Positions 1 through 4,470 of a stretch of 5,939 nucleotides of DNA are shown one piece after another. The notes under the pieces are model-generated. The model had not been told where the DNA came from and did not search any database. It saw only the letters and a program-made list of their open reading frames with translations. This DNA is from JBBDWZ01 sp050732575 (GTDB taxonomy: Bacteria; Gemmatimonadota; Gemmatimonadetes; Longimicrobiales; RSA9), in the NCBI GenBank assembly GCA_050732575.1, contig JBOHRF010000330.1, positions 1 through 5,939 of the forward strand, written 5' to 3'. Positions within the stretch are counted from its first letter, which is position 1. Every line of letters begins with the position of its first letter. The translations under genes and the position numbers were made by a program.

Positions 1-2
1 CG

Positions 3-68
3 ACGCGAGCGCGCTTCGGCCCGGGCAGCTTGGCGGACGACACCGCGCGATTCACTTTTGGCCGATGA
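3..68 (+). CDS. C-terminal end of an upstream gene (partial), function unknown
   Basis: Frame 3 is open from the window edge and ends with TGA at 66-68. It gives about 21 residues (TRARFGPGSLADDTARFTFGR). Most of its codons end in G or C, as in the real genes of the window. The stop overlaps the ATG of the next ORF in an ATGA junction, an arrangement common in translationally coupled genes, and this is the main support. With so few residues no family can be assigned. Frame 2 is also open back to the edge, so the possibility that the next ORF simply starts further upstream cannot be excluded. Confidence 0.35.
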   Translation, partial: TRARFGPGSLADDTARFTFGR

Positions 69-634
69 GTGGCGCCGGGAAGATCGCCTTCTTTGAAAAC
101 TCCAGCACGGAGAGCAGCGTCTGTTCATGCAACGGCGCGCGCGCACCGTGGCTGCGGGCGGTACTGTTCGCGTGTGTAGTCGGCGGCGTTGCCGCCTGCG
201 ATAGTGATACGCCGCCGCCCGGACGGGTTACGTTCATCGGCGGGGGCGGAAGCGTGACCACGCTCGACATCGCAGCAGATTCGGTGATCGACGTCTGGAA
301 CATCACGCAAAGCCCGTCGCTCGGCGCGGTCGATGAGCCGCGCTGGGACGGAATGCCCCTCGAAGATCAGGCGTACGACGCGCGCAGAGGCATCGTGTTT
401 CTCGTACTGCCCGACCGCGCGCGCGAGGAGATCGATCGCCCCAAACACTATCGCATGGTGGCCGCTTCGCTGCCGCGGCTCGAGCGGATCGCTACGTTCG
501 CGTTCCCGGATTCGGCGCTTCCAACGTTACTGTTCGATCCAATCGGCGACCGATTGATGGCGCAGACGTCGCGCTTGCCTCTGCGCTGGCCTCACTTTAT
601 AATGCAAAGTGGAGTGCCCTGCTGCCCGGATTGA
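65..634 (+). CDS. Probable lipoprotein, apparently 3'-truncated (possible pseudogene)
   Basis: This is a 189-residue ORF whose function I do not recognise. Residues 30-44 form a hydrophobic segment ending in a lipobox-like V-A-A-C (cysteine 45, followed by D-S-D). A signal-peptidase II-processed lipoprotein is therefore likely; aspartate after the cysteine would favour inner-membrane retention by the E. coli rule. The mature part has short alternating hydrophobic stretches (VTTLDIAADSVIDVW, RGIVFLVL, LLFDPIGDRL) that could be beta-propeller strands, but this is only an impression. The ATG at 65 is chosen because it overlaps an upstream stop (ATGA). It leaves an unusually long polar n-region of 29 residues. 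An ATG at 127 would give a more normal signal peptide but lies in another frame. Coding-like codon use fades after about base 570, and the last 20 or so codons run through a promoter, so the 3' part of the gene was probably lost. Confidence 0.5.
   Translation: MSGAGKIAFFENSSTESSVCSCNGARAPWLRAVLFACVVGGVAACDSDTPPPGRVTFIGGGGSVTTLDIAADSVIDVWNITQSPSLGAVDEPRWDGMPLEDQAYDARRGIVFLVLPDRAREEIDRPKHYRMVAASLPRLERIATFAFPDSALPTLLFDPIGDRLMAQTSRLPLRWPHFIMQSGVPCCPD
575..603 (+). promoter_or_regulatory. Sigma70-type promoter for the first ADOP permease
   Basis: TTGCCT (575-580, 4 of 6 to the -35 consensus) and a perfect TATAAT (598-603) are separated by exactly 17 bp. Transcription would begin near 610, giving a leader of about 140 nt before the permease ATG at 751. 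A consensus -10 is rare by chance in such GC-rich DNA. The promoter lies inside the last codons of the lipoprotein ORF, where codon use no longer looks coding. Confidence 0.6.
593..611. promoter_or_regulatory. Inverted repeat over the -10 box, candidate operator
   Basis: CACTTT (593-598) and AAAGTG (606-611) are perfect 6-bp inverted arms with a 7-bp spacer. They overlap the TATAAT and the expected start site. A dimeric repressor bound here would block the promoter. PadR-family regulators, often found with ADOP permeases, bind dyad sites of this general size, but the link is inference. The sequence differs from the palindrome in front of the padR gene in this window, so a different regulator may act here. 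Confidence 0.45.
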
Positions 635-650
635 AAGCCGACCGGGCGGC
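621..650 (+). other. Leader hairpin 1 (GC-rich inverted repeat)
   Basis: GCTGCCCGG (621-629) can pair with CCGGGCGGC (642-650) in a 9-bp stem with one T-G wobble and a 12-nt loop. It spans the stop codon of the lipoprotein ORF and lies just downstream of the predicted transcription start. It has no following T-run. It could stabilise the 5' end of the permease mRNA or be chance in GC-rich DNA. Confidence 0.35.
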
Positions 651-679
651 GCGCGAGCCACGACGCGAAAACGGCGCAC

Positions 680-726
680 GGCGGCGCTCTCCTTGACTGG
701 TTAGGAGAGCGCCGCCATCCTTTTCC
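680..726 (+). terminator. Strong hairpin, intrinsic terminator or attenuator in the permease leader
   Basis: GGCGGCGCTCTCCT (680-693) and AGGAGAGCGCCGCC (703-716) form a perfect 14-bp stem with a 9-nt loop. It is followed by ATCCTTTTCC, a weak T-run. As a terminator it could end the upstream lipoprotein transcript. Because it lies after the predicted promoter at 575-603 and before the permease ATG, it could also act as an attenuator. The right arm carries AGGAGAG, an extra copy of the true Shine-Dalgarno at 737-743. Confidence 0.55.
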
Positions 727-736
727 TAAGTCATAT

Positions 737-744
737 AGGAGAGG
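737..744 (+). promoter_or_regulatory. Ribosome binding site of the first ADOP permease
   Basis: AGGAGAGG lies 6 nt before the ATG at 751 and fixes that start. Its first seven bases are complementary to CTCTCCT (687-693) in the left arm of the upstream hairpin, so the site could be masked if that hairpin is opened. Confidence 0.75.
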
Positions 745-750
745 CACCTG

Positions 751-3420
751 ATGCACAGGCTCGTTGCCCGCCTGCGTTCGCTCCTGCGGGGCGTGCGTCA
801 CCGTCGTGAGATCGAAGCGCAAATGGACGAAGAGTTTCGTGTGCACACGGAGTTGCGCGCACGCGATCTGGAGCAGGCCGGGCTGGCGCCGGAGCAGGCG
901 TTGCGCGTTGCGCGCCAGCAATTCGGCAGCCCGGCGCGTTATAAGGAGGAGTCCCGCGTGTCACGAGGACTGCAGCGCATCGATCAGCTGCGTTTTTCCT
1001 GGCTGGACTTCAAGGTCGGGTTTCGCATGCTGGCGCGGTATCCGGGGCTCACGCTGGTGGGCGCGGTGGCGATCGCGGTCGCGATCGCGTTGGGCACGAT
1101 CTATTTCGAAGCGGTCAACAAGTGGCGTAACCCGCGGCTACCGATTCGGGATGCGCACCGTGTGGTTTCGATTCGCAACTGGAACGTGAACGAGTTTCAG
1201 CCGGAGGCGCGAGCGCTGCACGATTTCGCGATCTGGCGCGCGCAGGTCAAGACGATAGAGGACCTGGGTGCAGCGATTGTCTTCGCGCGTAACCTGGTCA
1301 CCGAGGATGGGCGCGTGGAGCCCGTGCGGGGCGTGGAGGTCACGGCCAACGCGTTCAAGTTGATGGGGACGGCACCGCTGCTGGGTCGTACGCTCACGGA
1401 CCAGGACGAACGACCAGCGGAGCCGCCGGTGGTGGTCATCAGTCACGTGGTGTGGAAGGCGCGCTTTGCAAGTGATCCGGGTGTGGTGGGACGAACAGTG
1501 AAGCTGGGCACGGCCACGGCAACCATTGTCGGAGTGATGCCCGAGGGCTTTGGCTTTCCCGTGAGCGAGCGCATCTGGATGCCGCTGCGCGTGGACGGGT
1601 CATTGCTCGCGCCGCGCACGGGTCCGGCCGTTTCGATCTTTGGCCGCCTGGCGCCCGGCGCATCGATGGACGAAGCGCAGGCCGAGCTGGGCGTAATCGG
1701 GGCGCGCATTGCGGCCAGCAATCCGGAGACACACAAGAATCTGAAACCGCGAGTCGTTTCCTACTCCAAACCAATCCTCGAAGGCGGCGAAGCGCTCTTT
1801 GTCGGGACGATCCTGAAGGCTGTGAATGGCATTTTCCTGCTGCTGCTGGCCGTCATCTGCGCCAACGTGGCCACGCTCGTGTTTGCCCGGACCGCCACGC
1901 GCGGCTGGGAGATCACGGTTCGAAACGCGCTCGGTGCCAGCCGCGGCCGCATCATTACGCAGCTCTTCATCGAGGCTGTGGTGCTGGCTGGTGTGGCAGC
2001 AATCGTCGGCCTGGTCGTTGCGAAATTCTCGCTCGGCTACGGGTTGCGCATGATGGCCAGCAGTGACGGGATGCCGTTCTGGATCAACGACAGTCTGTCG
2101 TGGAAGACGGTACTCTACGCGGCGCTGCTCACGCTGTTCGGCGCCGCGATCGTCGGTATTCTGCCCGCGCTGCGCGTCACCAGGGTGAATGTACAGGATG
2201 CGCTGCGCAGCCAGAGTGCGGGGCGCGCCGGGCTGCGATTTGGTGGTTTCTGGACCACGGTGATCGTTGTGCAGGTCGCGATCACGGTTGCCTTTCTCCC
2301 GCTCGCCGCCGGTGGCGTGTTCGAGTCCAACCGCTTCCGGCAGAGAGCGGAAGGGATCGGTGCGGAACGATTCCTGATCGCCAATGTGGGCATGGACCGC
2401 GAAGATCACGGGCTGGATTCGGCCGCGTTTGCTGCGCGCGCGCGCCTCAGCGTTGACGAGCTGGAACGACGGCTCAGCGCGGAGCCCGGTGTCGAGCAGG
2501 TGGCATTTGCCGACCGGCTTCCCGTGGAGGACCAGTTCAAGTATCGGATCGAGGTCGATACCACGACCGTGGCTAACTCGACCGGCATTCGCACGAGTAC
2601 GCTGGTGCACGTCTCCCAGGGCCACTTTGCCACCTTCGGCACTTCCGTAGTGGCCGGTCGTGACTTCGTACCGCTCGATTTCGAAACCGGCCGCGTGCTG
2701 ATCGTGAACGAGTCCCTTGCGCGCTACGTGTTCGGCGGCCGTAACGCGATCGGGCAACGCATCCGCATCGTGACCGGCGAGGTCGAGAGCGTGGGTGGCG
2801 ATGAGTGGTACGAGATCGTGGGCATGGTCAGGGATTTCGGTTGGCAGCTGCCGCGTCCGGCGGAGCAATCGGCCATGTATCTCCCGGCACTCCCGCTGGT
2901 GGGCCGTGCGGGACAGCTGGCCGTGCGCATGCACGATCCAGAAGCGTTCGCCACGCGCCTGCGCAGGATTGCCGCCGACATCGACCCAACCATCCGGCTG
3001 ACCGACGTGCAGCCTCTCACGCGCGCGGGCGGCGGCGAGGCAAGCGGGAACTGGGCCCTGACCTCGGTGGCCTGGCTGATCTCATTCATCGTGTTGCTGC
3101 TTTCGGCAACCGGGATCCATGCGTTGATGTCGTTCACTGTAGCACGACGGACGCGCGAGATCGGCATTCGCGCCGCGCTGGGCGCGCGCCCGCGCCGCAT
3201 CGTGGCCGGCATCTTCTCGCGCGCGTTCCTGCAGATCAGCGCGGGCCTCCTCGCGGGCAGTGGATTGGCTGCACTGTATGGCCTCGGCTCCACACGCCAG
3301 GTACTGGTGCTGCTGGCTGCGGACGGCATCATGCTGCTGGTGGGACTTACCGCGTGCGCGGTGCCGCTGAGACGCGCGCTGCGCATCGATCCGACGGAGG
3401 CGCTCAGGGCGGAAGGCTGA
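751..3420 (+). CDS. ADOP-family ABC transporter permease (MacB/FtsX-like, duplicated)
   Basis: This is an 889-residue inner-membrane permease, full length for the family. Residues 1-85 are a soluble prefix with the typical EIEAQMDEEFRVHTELRARD and ALRVARQQFG elements. A first membrane segment lies near 98-118, then a MacB-type periplasmic domain (about 135-330). The first FtsX core (about 355-478) has membrane segments near 357-379, 403-426 and 453-475 and the signature EITVRNALGASRGRI at 387-401. The second half starts with a segment at 500-522, then a second periplasmic domain (about 540-755) and a second FtsX core with segments near 770-793, 824-845 and 850-872. Its signature is REIGIRAALGARPRRI (802-817), and the protein ends in IDPTEALRAEG. 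FtsX/MacB permeases usually do mechanotransmission with a partner ATPase, for efflux or lipoprotein/peptide handling. No ATPase is encoded here and the substrate is unknown. The first segment continues into NKWRNPRLPI instead of the usual NxxLLRPLP motif, which marks a divergent subgroup. It has its own promoter and Shine-Dalgarno. Confidence 0.93.
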   Translation: MHRLVARLRSLLRGVRHRREIEAQMDEEFRVHTELRARDLEQAGLAPEQALRVARQQFGSPARYKEESRVSRGLQRIDQLRFSWLDFKVGFRMLARYPGLTLVGAVAIAVAIALGTIYFEAVNKWRNPRLPIRDAHRVVSIRNWNVNEFQPEARALHDFAIWRAQVKTIEDLGAAIVFARNLVTEDGRVEPVRGVEVTANAFKLMGTAPLLGRTLTDQDERPAEPPVVVISHVVWKARFASDPGVVGRTVKLGTATATIVGVMPEGFGFPVSERIWMPLRVDGSLLAPRTGPAVSIFGRLAPGASMDEAQAELGVIGARIAASNPETHKNLKPRVVSYSKPILEGGEALFVGTILKAVNGIFLLLLAVICANVATLVFARTATRGWEITVRNALGASRGRIITQLFIEAVVLAGVAAIVGLVVAKFSLGYGLRMMASSDGMPFWINDSLSWKTVLYAALLTLFGAAIVGILPALRVTRVNVQDALRSQSAGRAGLRFGGFWTTVIVVQVAITVAFLPLAAGGVFESNRFRQRAEGIGAERFLIANVGMDREDHGLDSAAFAARARLSVDELERRLSAEPGVEQVAFADRLPVEDQFKYRIEVDTTTVANSTGIRTSTLVHVSQGHFATFGTSVVAGRDFVPLDFETGRVLIVNESLARYVFGGRNAIGQRIRIVTGEVESVGGDEWYEIVGMVRDFGWQLPRPAEQSAMYLPALPLVGRAGQLAVRMHDPEAFATRLRRIAADIDPTIRLTDVQPLTRAGGGEASGNWALTSVAWLISFIVLLLSATGIHALMSFTVARRTREIGIRAALGARPRRIVAGIFSRAFLQISAGLLAGSGLAALYGLGSTRQVLVLLAADGIMLLVGLTACAVPLRRALRIDPTEALRAEG

Positions 3421-3500
3421 TTCGGCAACGTTGCATCTGGATACCGAAACGTGGACCGCCGCAATTGCACTGTGTTGCGCCCCGTGAGATCGGTAGCTGT

Positions 3501-3536
3501 GGCCAGGCTGCTCGATTCGGTGCCGTGAACCTGGCC
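3501..3536 (+). other. Weak inverted repeat downstream of the permease
   Basis: GGCCAGG (3501-3507) can pair with CCTGGCC (3530-3536), a perfect 7-bp stem with a 22-nt loop. Only a short TTTT (3550-3553) follows, 13 nt later. It could help end the permease transcript, but it is not a convincing intrinsic terminator. Otherwise 3421-3550 shows no gene or clear signal. Confidence 0.25.
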
Positions 3537-3550
3537 CCAGTTGGTCTGAT

Positions 3551-3600
3551 TTTCAGCATGGTGTCAGGTTACCCGCTGATAACGCGGCCAAATTGACACT
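3551..3600. repeat. REP-like palindromic unit 1
   Basis: This is the first of two similar units of about 50 bp, both beginning with TTTCAG. Outer arms GTGTCA (3561-3566) and TGACAC (3594-3599) are perfect inverted repeats, with an inner CCGC/GCGG pair (3573-3576 and 3584-3587). The inner stem is degraded relative to unit 2. Such GGTGTCAGGTT...TTGACAC palindromes resemble the intergenic REP elements mobilised by RAYT (IS200-like) transposases. No transposase is present in this window. Confidence 0.6.
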
Positions 3601-3613
3601 GTTGAGGACAGGG

Positions 3614-3663
3614 TTTCAGTCGGTGCCAGGTTGACCGCGAATAGCGCGGTCAAATTTGACACG
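3614..3663. repeat. REP-like palindromic unit 2, at the break in the TolC-like gene
   Basis: This unit repeats unit 1 in the same orientation, 63 bp further on, with roughly 80% identity by eye. It holds a perfect 9-bp stem, TTGACCGCG (3631-3639) and CGCGGTCAA (3645-3653), around a 5-nt loop. The outer arms GTGCCA and TGACAC (3623-3628 and 3657-3662) differ by one base. Coding similarity of the minus-strand TolC-like remnant ends where this unit begins, and the unit supplies the stop codons that end both remnant reading frames. Confidence 0.65.
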
Positions 3664-4010
3664 AGCCGTTTGTCGAGCCGCCGCATGCCCCCGCCAGCGG
3701 TTCGCCCGCGAAATCCTCCGCCGTGTACCGGCGGAACCGGCCAATCGAGAGAAGTTCAACGAGCTGCCGAACTGCGGTATGAACACGCTGTTCTGCGCCT
3801 GGCGACGTCGCAGATCGGCCGTGGTCCGTTCCGTCTCCGCGCGACGCACCGCTGGATTGCGTTCCCACGCAATCTGCTTTGCCTGGTCCAGCGTGATTTG
3901 CCGGGGCGCCTGCGCGCTCGCCGCTTCGACGGTAGCGAACTGGAGTAGCAGGCTGGCAATGACCAGGCGAGTATCTGCAATACGCATTGGGAAGCAATCG
4001 TGCGGCGCAT
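3664..4010 (-). pseudogene. TolC-like outer-membrane efflux factor, N-terminal remnant
   Basis: One frame starting at 3987 reads a signal peptide (hydrophobic core LVIASLLLQF, cleavage likely after EAASAQ). It continues with ITLDQAKQIAWERNPAVRRA and QAQNSVFIPQFGSSLNFSR, the pattern of the first helix and first strand of the OEP/TolC family. Those proteins usually have over 400 residues; only about 100 remain. At 3745-3747 the likely frame changes: the frame reading FRRYTAEDFAGEPL has better codon use and would follow FSR after restoring one base. Similarity stops at the REP-like unit (3663/3664). A good Shine-Dalgarno stands before an ATG at 4010 in a third frame, so a second indel near the start is possible; otherwise translation begins at 3987 without an evident Shine-Dalgarno. 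The intact gene would have made the outer-membrane channel of a MacAB-TolC-like pump. It is divergent from padR and is judged non-functional. Confidence 0.75.
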
Positions 4011-4014
4011 GAGA

Positions 4015-4019
4015 CCTCC
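4015..4019 (-). promoter_or_regulatory. Shine-Dalgarno of the TolC-like remnant
   Basis: On the minus strand GGAGG lies 4 nt before an ATG at 4010. That ATG is not in frame with the recognisable TolC-like signal peptide, whose first in-frame ATG is at 3987. This suggests 4010 was the ancestral start and an indel has since separated the frames. Confidence 0.4.
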
Positions 4020-4088
4020 AGGCCGGGAGACGACCGCCGCTGATTGCGCGTTTACTGCCGGCGCGGAAAGTGTGCTCACCTTCCGGGC

Positions 4089-4118
4089 TTGACCGGCGCC
4101 GAGTCGCGCCATTAGACT
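4089..4118 (+). promoter_or_regulatory. Candidate promoter of padR
   Basis: TTGACC (4089-4094, 5 of 6) and TAGACT (4113-4118, 4 of 6) are 18 bp apart. The start site would be near 4125, only about 9 nt before the padR ATG. That leaves no room for a Shine-Dalgarno, and none is seen, so padR would be translated from a near-leaderless mRNA. The -10 abuts the palindrome at 4117-4141. Confidence 0.45.
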
Positions 4119-4140
4119 AGGCATAGCGAAACTATGCCTA
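4111..4140 (-). promoter_or_regulatory. Candidate divergent promoter for the TolC-like gene
   Basis: On the minus strand TAGGCA (4140-4135, 4 of 6) and TCTAAT (4116-4111, 5 of 6) are 18 bp apart. The -35 box would lie within the right arm of the palindrome. It would give a leader of about 95 nt before the ATG at 4010. The match is modest and only suggestive. Confidence 0.3.
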
Positions 4141-4141
4141 G
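4117..4141. promoter_or_regulatory. Perfect 10-bp inverted repeat, likely PadR operator
   Basis: CTAGGCATAG (4117-4126) and CTATGCCTAG (4132-4141) are perfect inverted arms with a 5-bp spacer. The right arm contains the padR ATG (4134-4136). The repeat covers the predicted padR start site and the -35 of the possible divergent promoter. PadR proteins commonly repress their own promoters by binding dyads near the -10 or start site, so autoregulation is the natural reading. It is not proven by sequence alone. In RNA the same arms could also form a hairpin over the start codon. Confidence 0.7.
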
Positions 4142-4463
4142 AGAAACTGGACTCCCGCCCGGCACCCTCATGATGCTGGTGTTGCGCGTGCTGAAGACAC
4201 AGCCGCTGCACGGCTACGCGATCGCGCAGCGCATCCATCTGCTGTCAGCCGAAGAGCTGCGCGTGGAAGAGGGCTCGCTCTATCCGGCCCTGCAGAAACT
4301 GCTGCTGAAAGGCTGGGTGAAAGCCGCGTGGCGCGCGTCGGAATCCGGCCGGCGCGTGCGCGAATACCGCATCATGCCCAGCGGCCGGCGCCAGCTCGAG
4401 GCCGAAGTGGCAGAGTACCGGCGGATGGCGAGCGCGATCGATCTGCTGCTGCAGGAGGCGTGA
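4134..4463 (+). CDS. PadR-family winged-helix transcriptional regulator
   Basis: This is a 109-residue cytoplasmic DNA-binding protein of the small PadR type. The N-terminus MPRETGLPPGTLMMLVLRVL matches the usual helix 1. HGYAIAQRI (26-34) and VEEGSLYPALQKLLLKGWVKA (44-64) form the helix-turn-helix with the diagnostic EGSLYPAL. SGRRVREYRI-PSGRRQL (71-88) is the wing, and the C-terminal helix to LLLQEA is the dimerisation element. Regulators of this type very often precede ADOP permeases and usually repress, with release by a small hydrophobic or phenolic ligand in characterised relatives; the ligand here is unknown. The start is set by family alignment (MPRET). It lies inside a perfect palindrome with no Shine-Dalgarno. 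The gene ends 7 bases before the second permease, so the two are likely co-transcribed and autorepressed. Confidence 0.93.
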   Translation: MPRETGLPPGTLMMLVLRVLKTQPLHGYAIAQRIHLLSAEELRVEEGSLYPALQKLLLKGWVKAAWRASESGRRVREYRIMPSGRRQLEAEVAEYRRMASAIDLLLQEA

Positions 4464-4466
4464 GGT
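4453..4466 (+). promoter_or_regulatory. Ribosome binding site(s) of the second permease, inside the padR end
   Basis: AGGAGG (4453-4458) lies 12 nt before the ATG at 4471 and GAGGT (4462-4466) lies 4 nt before it. The first is within the last padR codons and the second overlaps the padR stop. Neither spacing is ideal, so initiation probably depends on ribosomes finishing padR. A GTG at 4474 is an in-frame alternative start. Confidence 0.5.
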
Positions 4467-4470
4467 CTCC

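Noticed and set aside
127..204. ATG at 127 as the start of the lipoprotein
   Set aside because: It is in a different frame from the lipobox and hits TAG after 25 codons. It is usable only if a frameshift is assumed, so it is kept as an alternative idea.
693..698. TTGACT in the hairpin loop as a second -35 box for the permease
   Set aside because: No acceptable -10 lies 16-18 bp downstream (the region reads around CATCCT).
1600..2934. Minus-strand ORF of 444 codons opposite the first permease
   Set aside because: It is fully antisense to a convincing permease, rich in His/Arg/Ala/Glu as expected from reverse reading of GC-rich codons, and has no recognisable motif.
2805..3596. Plus-strand 263-codon ORF overlapping the 3' end of the first permease and running into the repeats
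   Set aside because: Mostly an alternative frame of the permease; the remainder translates intergenic and REP-like sequence. No motif or Shine-Dalgarno was seen.
3551..3663. Ends of a transposon or a short CRISPR array
   Set aside because: Only two units exist, each palindromic and with a short non-spacer-like gap, and no transposase or cas gene is present. A REP-like doublet fits better.
3631..3948. Plus-strand short ORFs across the TolC-like remnant
   Set aside because: They start inside a REP-like hairpin or run antisense to the recognisable outer-membrane factor sequence, with no domain or start signal.
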